In this document: piece after piece, positions 46,272-57,516 of the stretch | Layout: every line of letters starts with the position of its first letter | Numbering within the stretch: the stretch's first letter is position 1 | From: Aphelenchoides besseyi | Taxonomy: Eukaryota; Nematoda; Chromadorea; Rhabditida; Aphelenchoididae | Length of the DNA stretch: 64,000 nucleotides | NCBI GenBank assembly: GCA_024699855.1 | Contig: JAMPIQ010000002.1 | Coordinates: forward strand, 6,820,001-6,884,000 | Direction: 5' to 3' | Position numbers and translations under genes: made by a program | The notes under the pieces: generated by a model | Told to the model about the DNA's origin: nothing | Database searches by the model: none | Seen by the model: the letters and a program-made list of their open reading frames with translations, nothing else

Positions 46272-47667
46272 ATGCCGTCAACGCGAAAATCCGTAGAGCA
46301 ATCTAATTCGACTAAAACTGAAACTTCTCGTCGTTCCAAGACATCTATTGCTGCTCTACCCAACTATCAAGTCAATGACAAGATTCTGTGCTTGCATCAA
46401 GGCTCCCTGTTCTACGAAGCTAAAATCATTGCCGAGCGAACATCTGCAACGACTGGCGAAAAAGAATTTCAAGTTCATTATCAGGTCAGTTACGATCTGC
46501 TTTGCATGAAGTTTTTGAGTTGTTTTTAGAATTGGAACAAACGATATGATGAGTTTATTCCGATCAGTACGGCGGCCACTCGTTTCAAACCGTACACTGA
46601 AGAGGCGGCAAACGAAGCAAAAGTATATTGTTATTTTTTGAATAAGTTGAAGAATTTGACTTAGAATGCACAACGTGAAGCGGCAGGTGGCTCGAAAAAA
46701 AAGCGAACAAATCCGGACGTTTCTGTCACTCCTGGAACTGCAACTTCAAGTCGCTCCAGCACTCCATATGACTCGTCGAACAAACGTATTCACGCGCGTG
46801 GTAGTAGTACTCATGATTTGAATTGTAAGTGCATGTAAGTTACCTTTGTTTTCATGATTTCAATCTTAGCATCATCTGCAAAACGTGCTCGTCGTCTAAA
46901 CACCGGAACTCCAACCGGCGGTCAATTGAACTCGACACAATCACCAAAAAACATTGCACCGCCACCGACTGTCGAAACCCCCGATCTCAAAGCTGAATAC
47001 CTACGACAGTTTCCGGATGTGTTTCGCCAGATTCTCAAAGACGACAAGAAGGCATTTGCAACCGGACGGCTAACTGTAATTCCCGCCAAAATAACCGTCA
47101 ACGAGATTTTGAATGATGTTGGTGGTTCTGTTTTTAAATCGTCTATTCGATTCAATTTCAGTACAAAGAAAGTTTGCAATCATTTCCAGAAAATGGCCGC
47201 TTGCATGTCGAATACAATAACGGTGATAGTTTGAGTCAAACGTCGCCCGTTTTGTTGTCATTGGCTGTCGATGGACTACGTGATTACTTTAACTGCGCAC
47301 TTCGTTCCTCTTTACTCTACAAAGGCGAATGGTCGGTGTACGACGATTTGAAAGCACGTGAATCGACGCTACAAGACGGTAAAATTAAATGAATTACGAT
47401 GCTCATGTAAAACTTTCAGCTTCGAACTCATCATACCTAAGAGTTTTCAATGCGTCCGCTCACTATGGAGTTATTCATTTGATACGTTTACTATCAAAAC
47501 TCACGACGATTCACGATGCTATTGGACTATCGCCCGAAGTTTGCGATGCAGTTGAAGCGAATATTTTCGATTTCTCCAAGTTTCTGGAGAAGAAAATAAC
47601 CGACTATTATAGTTTGGACGACGAGTACGTTACTGCTGCAGAAAATGGAGAAAGTAGTTCCGGTTAA
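46272..47667 (+). CDS. mrg-1: MRG15/MRG-1 chromodomain protein
   Basis: This chromatin reader binds methylated H3K36 and is part of NuA4 acetyltransferase and Sin3 deacetylase complexes. Exons 46272-46484, 46530-46622, 46665-46824, 46870-47117, 47162-47378 and 47420-47667 give 392 residues. The N-terminal chromo barrel reads YQVNDKILCLHQGSLFYEAK followed by YQNWNKRYDEFIP. A basic linker (KKKRTNPD) leads to the MRG domain from about residue 195, with LLSLAVDGLRDYFNCALRSS and YGVIHLIRLLSKL. The final Asp/Glu-rich helix matches the family. Its partner MRGBP is encoded at 11555-12220. AATAAA follows at 47740. Confidence 0.9.
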
Positions 47668-47739
47668 TTTTAAACTCTTATTTATTAACTCTTTTTCCAT
47701 TGATCTGACAACGTTTTTCGAAGAGTTGATATTAATTGC

Positions 47740-47745
47740 AATAAA
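47740..47745 (+). terminator. Poly(A) signal of the MRG gene
   Basis: AATAAA lies 73 bases after the stop codon, in the gap between two convergent genes. Confidence 0.5.
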
Positions 47746-47887
47746 AGAATGCTTTTTTTTCGTTTAGTCTGCAATACAAGATTGAGATACTAAGATGCGA
47801 AACAAAAGTTTATTATCGATAATTTCTTACAACAATATTGCTATTAAAAAGATTAGATCGAAGTATGGGTTTAACTTCGCGCAAAAC

Positions 47888-48791
47888 TATGGGCCGTCGA
47901 GGATTGGAGATGCAGTAAACGTATTGCGCACTGCTGCCAAAACGCGCTCTAAACCAGATGTTCATTAGAAATTTCTATTCGTGGACTTACGATGTTGTTC
48001 GGGAGTTGCGATCTTCGTGAACTCATTGTGCCAATATCTTATTTCGGCTTGAAGATTGTTTACTTTAATCTAAAATCCAAATTAACTTTCAATATTAAAA
48101 TCTTCTTACCTCGAGCGTCTTCTCGCGTTCGTGTCGTCGGAGTCGCGACAATCGTGCTGCTTCGTTGTTTTTTTCGCGACGCGTTTGGTACGCCTTCCGC
48201 TCATCCTCATTTTTGAACGTGCGCACGTTCTTAACGGCGGCGCTGCCCTTCGGAGTTTGTTCGTCGGCCGATAGATCCTCCGGACTGTAGACCCGAGTAG
48301 CCCGACGCTTTCGTCCTCGACTCGAGATGTTTTCGAGTGGTGATGGCGGTGGGTTGCTGGATCCTGATTCTGTTGGGCTAACAGTCGAGTTGCTCTTCGA
48401 GCACGATGGTTCGTCGCCGAAATTTAATGGTTCCGGCCGATGAACGCGTTCGACCGATAACGGATTCACCTGCTAAATTGTTTTTTCTTTGTTTGTTACT
48501 AGTAATATTTACCTGTACGTTCTGGTAGTAAAACGGCAGCTTTGGATACTCCAAATGAGCTACCGGTTGAGACAGAATCTGACTCAACACGTTGGTGTTC
48601 GAGTTGAACGTTTGCGGTGTTTGCGAGTGCGTTGATCCGTTGAGGTTATGTAGTTCATACGAACCATTTTGTCCATACGAATTCGTCGCCCATACCGACG
48701 GAAACATGTAACTGCCAAAGTTATTGGCAGCCCCATTAGATTGGGGATTCATGTTCTCGTTTGGCGAACTGAATTCGGTTGTTGAAGGCAT
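47888..48791 (-). CDS. bZIP transcription factor of the PAR/NFIL3 (CES-2) type
   Basis: Four exons read on the minus strand from MPSTTEFSSPNENMNPQ. A Ser/Asn/Gln-rich activation region is followed by the basic region RREKNNEAARLSRLRRHERE, which carries the N..AA..SR signature of PAR/NFIL3 factors (human form RREKNNEAAKRSR). The leucine zipper continues across an exon boundary (KTLE|IKVNNLQAEIRYW) and is short. The C-terminus ends SPILDGP at a TAG. These factors bind TTACGTAA-like sites and control rhythmic or cell-death programmes in other animals. The start codon sits two bases behind a TTCTTGTAG acceptor-like sequence. The transposon at 48827 begins only 36 bases upstream of the start, so it replaces the normal proximal promoter or leader. 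Confidence 0.88.
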
Positions 48792-48828
48792 TCTACAAGA
48801 AACTAATAACTTCACGGTAAGAAATTTA

Positions 48829-48945
48829 AAGGATGTCGCACCTAAGTTGCCGCTTTTTGAAAGGCTTATTTCTCAGTTGTTTTCTGAACAAATTCTGATG
48901 GGCTTTTTTGCGACCGATTGCAAATTTTTTGCCATTTTGTTTCCC
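48829..48945 (+). repeat. Left terminal inverted repeat
   Basis: Inverted copy of 50511-50620. Shared blocks include AAGTTGCC, GAAAGG.TTATTTCTCAG and GATTGCAAATTT, with scattered mismatches. Confidence 0.85.
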
Positions 48946-48958
48946 GGGTTTTTATCGG

Positions 48959-50128
48959 TCAAATTTCAACACTTTTTCCATTGTTTGCAATAACTTTTTG
49001 CATACAGCGAGCGTAGTCATCAACCGACTCATCAATCAATTCTTGTCTCAAATTCGCGAATTCATGTTCGATTTTTTCTTGGAGTTGGTCGAGGTTTTGT
49101 ACGGTACATTCAGTTTTTGATGTAACCCCACAGGCAAAAATCGCATGATCTTAGATCCGGGCTATGAGATGGCCACAAATACGGTGCAACAGCATTTCTA
49201 CCTCCACGGCCCATCCAACGTCACGGAAACTGATCATTCAACCAATTACGCACACAAAGTGTAAAGTGTGTCCGCGCTCCACCACGCATGAAGATGGCAA
49301 GCTCTTCAAGTCTCCAAGATTGAAGCGTTGGCAAAAAGCGATTTTGCAGCAACTGCAAGTAGGAATCGCCGTTAACATTGTCTAGCGTAAAAAATGGCCG
49401 ATGATTCCTATTTTACCCATTGCCACCCAAAGCGTCAGTCTAGACGAATGAATGGTCGCTTCGCGGTACCTGCATTGATGCAGGATTAAGAGTTTGTTTT
49501 TGTGATTGACACTTGCCATTAAGGATTGACATCCGCCCAGTAACAAAAATTGTATCTGTTTACGAATCCATGGGTGGCAAAAAAAGCCTTATCTGAGGAC
49601 AGCAAATTTGAGAGAAAATCGGGAGAATTTTTAACGATTTCCAGTTGAACTCGAGCAAAAACAAGGCGAGTAACCCAATTCGCTGGTGTTAACTCTTGAA
49701 GCAACCGCATTTTTCACGGATGAAAGTTCTCATTCTGCAGCGAAACTTGATTCAACAAATGACTTGCCGTTAAGATCCAATTAACCGACGGCATTTCCTC
49801 AAGCTTCACAAGTGCACGAATCGACTGTTTTGAAATTTCACGGATTAAACTGAGATCTTCAGCTACCGTCTCTGCCGTTTAAGCCGCTCTTTAAAAAACC
49901 TATCAGAAACAAAAGATTTTTAAACCTCTCGTGTTCCCGTTTCTTTCTGTCGATGTTTCCTTGCTCCAAGAATTTCAGAAGCCAAATCGGAATTCTTGCA
50001 GAAGTGGGAACGGGAGCACGTGCATTGAGGTTAAAATGGCGTTGGAAAGCTCGCTGTACCGTGATCCGACTCATTGACTTTGCGTATTCGATCACACAAA
50101 ACGCCTTTTCTTTATTTGTCCAACTCAT
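48959..50128 (-). pseudogene. Degenerate DDE transposase with N-terminal DUF4817-type helix-turn-helix
   Basis: The intact N-terminus MSWTNKEKAFCVIEYAKSMS is the helix-turn-helix (DUF4817) region of a group of mariner-like transposases. Further in, FANASILETW-type frames alternate with stops. Downstream pieces include THFTLCVRNWLNDQFP, then a stop, RWMGRGG, SHSPDLRSCDFCLWGYIK and a final IDESVDDYARCMQKVIANN before TGA. The SPDL..CDF block keeps the third catalytic acid. The second one is lost: the usual QDGAPPH reads RGGARTH. Stops and frameshifts show it is inactive. Confidence 0.8.
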
Positions 50129-50510
50129 TTTTATGCAAAAAGAATTATCTGAACCTTAACCATTGGAAAATTTCGTTAAATTCTGCATTATTTGGCCAAA
50201 ATGCAAATTTCTGGCATTTGCAGTTCAAGTTTGCAAATTTTCTCGATGCCAAACAAAAATCTCAAGTCTTTTCTACCAAAACTAAAAAACCGCATTAAAA
50301 ACGGTTTGCAAATAAGCGAGATACAAGCGTACAAAATCTTCCGGTTGTGTGGGACGCCCTGTATTTGAAACTTCTCTCAGTAGCCAACCCCTTTGTGAAG
50401 ATTGAACGCACAGAAAGAAAAGAGAAAGCTGCGCAGAAAAAGCGCTCATTTCGCCAATATCGAAATTCCGACACTTTCCAAGATAAAATTCAGAAAGTTT
50501 ATAATTGCAA

Positions 50511-50620
50511 CCAAAATGATAAGAAATTTGCAATCGGCCACAAAAAAGCCCATCAGAATCCGTTCAGAAACATCTGAGAAATAAACCTTTCAAAATTGGC
50601 AACTTGGATGAAACACCCTG
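50511..50620 (-). repeat. Right terminal inverted repeat
   Basis: This is the inverted partner of 48829-48945 and ends with CACCCTGTA next to the flanking sequence. Confidence 0.85.
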
Positions 50621-50622
50621 TA

Positions 50623-53600
50623 CATAGAAATATTGAGCGAACGTTTAACACGAAGACAAATGATAAAGAAGACGTTTTTATTGAAAGATTGAAACTTTTA
50701 AAAAGAAAATTACGATATCAAAAGCAAGTAAAATCAAACTAATGTAAGAAACCGTTTAGTTTAACGTAACGATTGATCCAACTGCGTTCGGAAGGAGCAT
50801 TTCATAGGAAATGAATGATTAACAGCTGGGCGCGATGTTCAGTGCAGAAACCCTGTAGGTCATCCAGAAAACCCACCCTCCATGCGACCTACACGACACA
50901 GCCTAATAGCGACGGTCCAGTTCGCGTGAGCAAAGTTGTAAGAACTCAGCAAGATCGACCAAACTTGACCCCCATGTTCCATCATTTCATGTGAGACGAT
51001 GAGGAGTATGAATTTTTACCGCAAGCTATGTGATCCCAAAGTAAGAAAGCGGACCTGACATAGAGAATTGATACAAACGGATAACTGAAATCGTTTTACA
51101 ACCTCCCAATCAGCTTTCTCCGCAAATATCATTCCGTTGTCCAAAGATCGGCAAGAAACGCTTAAATTAAAACGTATTCTAACGGGCAGAATAATTTGAG
51201 TAATCATCATAGAACAACTATGGCCAACTAGAATAACAAAGCAATTAAAGAAACTCCGACCAATTTGCAAACTTCCACTGGTGTTCCAAATAAGTCTGAA
51301 GATCACTGCATTCGGAAATTGGTTCTTTGAGGCTTCTTACGAAATCTCCACTTAGGACGATTAGTTGAAATATAAAAAATTTTAATTCTCTCAAAAAGTT
51401 TTATACGCATAAATCGTTTCGGACAATTATTATCGTGAATACACTAGTTTACAACAAGCATTTAGTAGGACTTTAATCGATTTAACGCGATGTTCCTAGA
51501 GAAACGTGCATCACTATCCAGATATAAAAACGATCCTTGTTTGTGTTTGTTTGTCTATTGAATAGTGTAGTTCCTTGCCACTAACCTTTTGAAATTAGAA
51601 GTTTCGTTGACTGTAGGCTTTTTGTGAAATTAGAACTGATCACTTACAATTTTTGTGCACTTGTTCGTCTCGTTTACAACACCAAAAACACGCAATGAGT
51701 TCACGATGCACGTAAGTTTACATGCTCTGTGCCTTTATTAACTCCGCGAACATTAGAACATTCAACGTGCTCTTGGGTTCAGCAACCGCAAACTACTCTC
51801 GCACGGTTCCATTGTTCGCTTTCTGCTCAAGTCCTCTAATTAAGAACCGTTCAAAAGTCTGTGACCATTGGAATTGAGTTCAAAAGCTTATTTGTTGGAA
51901 TTCGGTCAACTTTTTTTAGAAAATTGAGCACATTAAAACTAACGCTCTTTACGTCTCTTTTTATTATGCCGGACGACGTTTCGGGATTTTGAGCGGTTGA
52001 CGGTGAAAATTTTGGATGCGTGCGATGACCCAAATCGATGGATTTTCGCGAGTGGTCGTCTGCCGCGAATGTGCGTTCAAAATTGCTTTTCGTTGAATGA
52101 CGTTACTCGGTTCACATTCCCAGCAAACTGTTGAACTTGCGCAACTTTGTAATCAGAAGTTCTTTATCACTTGCTTCAATGGAAACGATCGTAGAGGTTC
52201 ATTTAATCGCTCTTGATCGTTTCCTTAGATTTTCGTTTTCACGTCCTTGACGCAAAATGGCCGCCGTGAGTATCCGCGCTATTTCAGTTCGTTTCGCGTC
52301 GATTCACTGATTTTATGAAAGAAAATCCAACTGTTGGTTTTCGTTTGATCGTCATTGCAGCAATTTTACACTTTCCGGTTCTTTCGAGATCTACACTTTC
52401 TTTTGAATCGACAATCTGAAAGCAAAGTCGTGAAACAGGCTTAGGAACTTATCGAATGATTAATATAGGGTTGTTACGCCAACCGATACATTCTGTTAAA
52501 CTACTGGTCTTCACAACGTTGTGTTTTCGGAGATTCAACTGTCAGATTTCAACTCCTTTGTTAGTTTCTTCAATTGAGTTTGAATTACAGCGGTCTAGAT
52601 TAGTGCTGAAGTTCATTACAATCGATCAGTTCGATTGGTCGTTTAATCGTTTAGTTGTCAACAAACTCAACGTGAAATTTGCGCTTTTCGAGGTGTTCCA
52701 ACGTGGTCTTTTAAAATGGACACGCGAGCGACGAATTGAAATTCAGTTCAGCGACTTATATGCACATGTTCAAAAAGCTGATTCACTATAAGTAGATCAT
52801 ATAGTTCTCATATTCTGACAGATTTTTTAAATTACTGTTAGTTATAAAGACTTTGTAATGGTGACTTTGTTTTATGTTAGATTGACGGCTTTTAAGTTCA
52901 ATTTCTCATACGAACTGATTGATTTCAAAATCCCAACTAATTAGTTTGTCTCTACGTTTTGTGTTTGTGACAAGATTTCCAATTTCAGTCACGAAATTCG
53001 AAGTCCCGCTGAGTTTAGATTGATTACAAAACGTTGTTTGTGTTTTGGTAAGAAGTCGACCTCCGCTCACGCTCAGCGTTTTTCTGTTCCGTAAGGTTTG
53101 CAAGCTCTAGAATTTTGTGTTTGAAGTTCAATGTCGATTAGACAGATGAATTAGAAGACGGTCTCTTTGTGTTTATTTGCGTACAGTCACATTACAATTC
53201 GATGAGCAACGGAATTGTTCTCATTAAACGAAACGTTAGTTCCCGCCTCTCAAACATCCGGGACGTTCGTTTTGTTTAATTTTCCGCCCATTTTCTCCTC
53301 TTCATTGTGCTCACTGAGACGAGCCGATACTCTTTTCAACTTTTAAATCTTCTTCTTCATGCACCAACATACACGGTAGTCTCGGACAGTTATTCGAAAG
53401 TACTCAGTTTTCAACTGTGACCTTCGAGTTGAGACAACTGAAAACTTTGATCTTCCGTTTTGCTCATCAATTTCGCGCAAAATGCTCACTGATCTCAATA
53501 ACACGCGATAAAATCAGTTTGCAGTTTGTCTCGGTTTAACTGACATTTACAACGAAAGAGCAGACGTTCTTGCCATTTACGCGACAACCGTTTCCAATCG

Positions 53601-54041
53601 ACACTTCTGCAGAAAACAGTTGAGCGTTGTTTCGATTGACTTTTCATATTCGAAAGTGTGTTCGGATAATCTTGGATTTTAATGTCGCATCAAACGGTTT
53701 TACACATCTCGCAGTCCACTTTCGATCGCCGCTCTTCGTTTCTGATCAAACGATATTCCCTCTTGTTTCTATCCGACAACAAACTCATTGCAAACATGTT
53801 TTCCAGCGTTTCCGCAAATTTCCCCGTTTGGTTATATCCCGCTTTTGCTCATCCGAAAGTGGTGTTGATATTACTCCGAAATATCCGAACATCCGATGCC
53901 AAACTTGCTTTGTAGCAGGGAAATTGACGGCTTTTAAATGCACTATATAACTTTTTTGTTCCGTTTTTACATTCTCGATTTGTTTACAATGTTCGTGTTC
54001 TTTCGAATCCCACCACTTATCCAATAGCTTTCAGCATTTCA
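50623..54041. other. Gene-poor region upstream of the NRF-6-like gene
   Basis: I find no credible coding exon in 3.4 kb. Open frames of up to 110 codons (for example 52456-52791 and 53627-53950, plus) are Phe/Arg/Ser-rich and lack motifs, introns with agreeing phase or neighbours. The part next to 54041 has AT-rich promoter-like sequence and a CTTTCAG acceptor at 54030-54036. Confidence 0.5.
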
Positions 54042-56878
54042 ATGCGTCTTGATTGCATGCATCAACGGTTACGACCACTGCTCGTGCCGTTTCTATTGCT
54101 ATTTGTTTCGTCGGAGTCCGCAACAGTGATCTCATATCCAGAAACGCAAGTCTGGGAGTATTTAAAGAGTTTGGATCGGTCAAATGTTTCGGCCAAATGC
54201 TCTTCGAGTTTAAATCGAGTGGAAAAATATCTCACCGATCAACAAACATTATCTGAAGAACGTCAATGGTTCTACAAGTCTTATGGAAGTGGAGATGCTA
54301 CTCAATTTACAAGTCGCGATCAAGACCGTTGGATTTATCGGGCGTTCGAATGCTTGAAAGCGGCAGGCGAAACCTCCTACTCGGCATCCCAATATCCACT
54401 TCATTACTGCTACGGGTTTAACAACGAAAAACGAGAAACTGCTTACGGCATCTGTATTCCCAGTCCTTGTGCCAACGATCATCAAGCGGTGAGTTAATTT
54501 CCACATACTCTGGAAGCTTATCGCTTGTCAAATCTAAAGATCAAAAACGTAGCTGTTAGCTAATTTGTTTACAAACATTTTTGTCTTCGAAATGGGCAAT
54601 GATCAGACTCGAAAATAGACGGCGCAAAACTTGAAGTGTGGAGTCTGTGACTCGAAGAAACGAACCTGTTCGATTTGTTTTGTTCTCTCTCTTGCCGATA
54701 TCTTGGTTCAGCTCAAAACATTTTGTGTTCCACTGCCGATCAACATGAAACTAAAATGTTTTTCACATTCCAAAATTTGAAACAAAACAAATGATCTTCT
54801 TATATCAATAGGCATCCATTTAACCAATATTTTCCAGTTATTGAAATCGTGGCAATCCGTGATTTCCAAAGGAAACGATCTTCTCACTCTCGACTACGAA
54901 GATTGCACTAAATCAAGGTACGCGGGTTCAGATGTCCCGAAAAAGTTCTGAATTTAGACACGAAACACAATGGTATCAACAATCGATTCCGCTGGTGCAC
55001 TTTGCGTCGGACATTGTTATCGTTGCACTGATTGCCGTAGCTACAATCTATCATATAAAACGCGGAGACAAGTCCAAGTTAGTGAAATTACCGAGACCTA
55101 CAACAACTGAATTGCATCTTACAGATCAATGGCTGCCCAACTTCTTCTTGCATTTTCGTTCAAACGAAACGCTCCAAAACTCATTCAAATGCCAAAAGAT
55201 CCACAATCGACAATTACGTGTATGTTTGGTCTTCGATTCTTCTCCATGGTCTGGACATTAATCGGACATTCTTTCATTTTTGTCCAAGCCTTCATTGAGA
55301 ATATCGACTACTATAAGGATGATTTGGTTGATAATTTCTGGAATCAATGGATCACAAATTTCACTCTTAGCGTCGATGTTTTCCTTACGCTAAGTGGCAC
55401 TTTAACCGCGTATTCGTGGTTCAAGAAATGGCAAAAGAACACGACCGGTACGTTCGCACCACTTTACAGGGAATTTGATGTTAACGTTTAGAAGTTGAAC
55501 CCGGCTATTTTTCGTACGGCTACTGGCTGCGTTTTTATCGTCATCGAGTTGTACGTCTTTGGCCGGCGTATATCTACACGTTAATCGCCGTAACTTCGCG
55601 CATTTCCATCACTCATTTTCATCCGATGTGGCCACCAACCGATCCTGCAGTTCAATGCCCAAAACATTGGATGGAAAACGTAGGAAATTGTTTTATTCTA
55701 CTGAAAACTCGTCATTCATCTTCGAGATGATTCGTCTTTGCACTCTATGATAACAAACTTCGAGAATATATGTGCGAACATTATCTTTCGAATTTCAGGT
55801 GTTTTTCATTAACTCTCTCACCGACAATCGTTGTCTCAGCTGGACATGGTATATTGGAACCGAATTCATTTTCTATCTTCTTGCTCCAATCTTCTTGTTG
55901 ACACTTCGTCGTAATCCAACAATCGGTCTTCTTTTGTCCACAGCCGTAATTTTGGTTTCCAGCGTGTTAAATGTTATAACAATGGTGAATTACAATTTTC
56001 CACCAACTCAGGTAAATCAACGATTGTGATTTTTACATGATTTTAATTTGTTTTATTTCAGTTACTTTGGAAACAGCCAGCGATTTTCAATCCCGATTAC
56101 ATTCTTCATCATTTGGTAATTTACATCAAACCATGGTATCGTATTGGCCCATATATTATTGGTCTTCTTTTGGGTTATCACCTCGCCGGTTTTCAATCAC
56201 AAACGCAAAAGAAAGCTCGGTCTGTTCGTTTTATGTTATGCGGTTGGACGTTAGCATGTATCGCTGGTTTTTGGTCGCTGTACGGTCTTTATCCATCGCT
56301 TCAAGTATGTTTGTTATGGAGATCGCAATCACAAATTTGATTTCAGGGATGGAATTGGCCGTTTTATCATCTTTTCTACGGTGCAACTCATCGCACAGTC
56401 TTTTCATTGGCTCTTGGTTGGTTAATTTACGCATGTCATACGGGAGCTGGTGGTCTGCTTAATCGATTGCTAAGTATGCGAGTTTTGTTACCGCTCTCAT
56501 CATTGAGCTATTCCGCCTATTTAATTCACATGATTCCCGTTGTTTTTACGTATCTCATTCAACCATTTCCATTGGTCTATACCACGAAATTGACTTTGTT
56601 CGTTCATTGTTTAGTTCAACTTGGACTTTCTTATTTGTTCGGTATGTTCTTCATGTGTCTCTAAGCCTTTTAATTCGTCTACTTTAGGAGTTTTGTGCGC
56701 TTTCTTAGCCGAAATGCCTGCATTGAATATCGAACGAGTTCTTCTTACTCGACAGCCGAAGTCAGCGTTGAAGCCACTACCCAACACAGACTGTGAAATG
56801 CAATTGAAACCCAACAACACCGAGGCACAATCACCACTGTCTCCGGCACCATCAATGCTGTCACCAAAAGCTTCTTAA
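54042..56878 (+). CDS. NRF-6-like membrane acyltransferase (acyltransferase 3 family)
   Basis: A large invertebrate family first known from nose-resistant-to-fluoxetine mutants, thought to move or modify lipids. The start MRLDCMHQRLRPLLVPFLLL is a signal peptide. The luminal NRF domain contains paired cysteines (SAKCSSSL, AFECLKAAGE, YCYGF, GICIPSPC). The acyltransferase-3 part follows with MFGLRFFSMVWTLIGHS, TLSVDVFLTLSGTLTAY, RLWPAYIYTLIA, CLSWTWYIGTEFIFYLLAP and LSYSAYLIHMIPV, about ten transmembrane helices in all. Introns traced are all GT-AG with matching phase. The C-terminal tail is Ser/Pro-rich and cytosolic. The start is seven bases behind a CTTTCAG trans-splice-like acceptor. Confidence 0.92.
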
Positions 56879-57516
56879 ATGAGCGAACTTACCATTCAAT
56901 CACTGTGCAATTTCGATCTCAATTAAACACCCCATTTGATGGCTTATTTCGTTGTATAATGACCGTCCAGTTCAATTTATAAGACAAGCCCAGATTGCTA
57001 TTCGAATGCTTTTCGAATCATTTAAATTTAATTTCTAATAATATTGTCTTTCAATTCGTATTAAATGACCCTATTCGTCACATAATCGTTGTTTGAATGT
57101 GCCTTAAAAAGCGATTACATGCAATGAACTTTAAGAGAAAAATAAACCCTTCGAACTGAAACCTACTCTCCGCTTTTGCATAGAAGTTGAATTAGATTCA
57201 GCTATTACACGGGCATTCTGAACACCAAATGATATGCTGTCGTTGTTGCCACCTGACTATCCCGTTGAACACTTGACACTTAAAAGAACGCCCCAACACT
57301 TCGGCGTCATTTCCAGTTGAATCTGCAAATTTGTTTGTTTGTATCCAAAAGTCAATACACGTTTCTGCATCCAAATTCTTTTGTATAAAGTCTTTTTAAA
57401 ACCATAGACTCGAAGTCGACCAGCGACATCGTCTTCTCTTGCCTATTTTTCGGTTTTCGGGAGAACAATCGAGTTATTGATTTTCTTTCAGCTCCACGCA
57501 GTGAAACCAACACGTT
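56879..57516. other. Intergenic region
   Basis: No exon visible. AATAAA at 57141-57146 is a possible poly(A) signal for the acyltransferase gene. A TTTCTTTCAG at 57483-57492 may be the trans-splice acceptor of the next gene. Confidence 0.5.

Larger units (their letters stand above)
48827..50622 (-). mobile_element. Decayed mariner/IS630-like DNA transposon with long inverted repeats
   Basis: Terminal inverted repeats of about 115 bp bound the element: left 48829-48945 and right 50511-50620. The right end reads TACAGGGTGTTTCATCCAAG inward. Both sides abut TA, as expected for a TA target-site duplication. Between them lies a degenerate transposase on the minus strand. The element sits 36 bp from the bZIP start codon. 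It is non-autonomous now, but its repeats are still alignable by eye. Confidence 0.85.
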
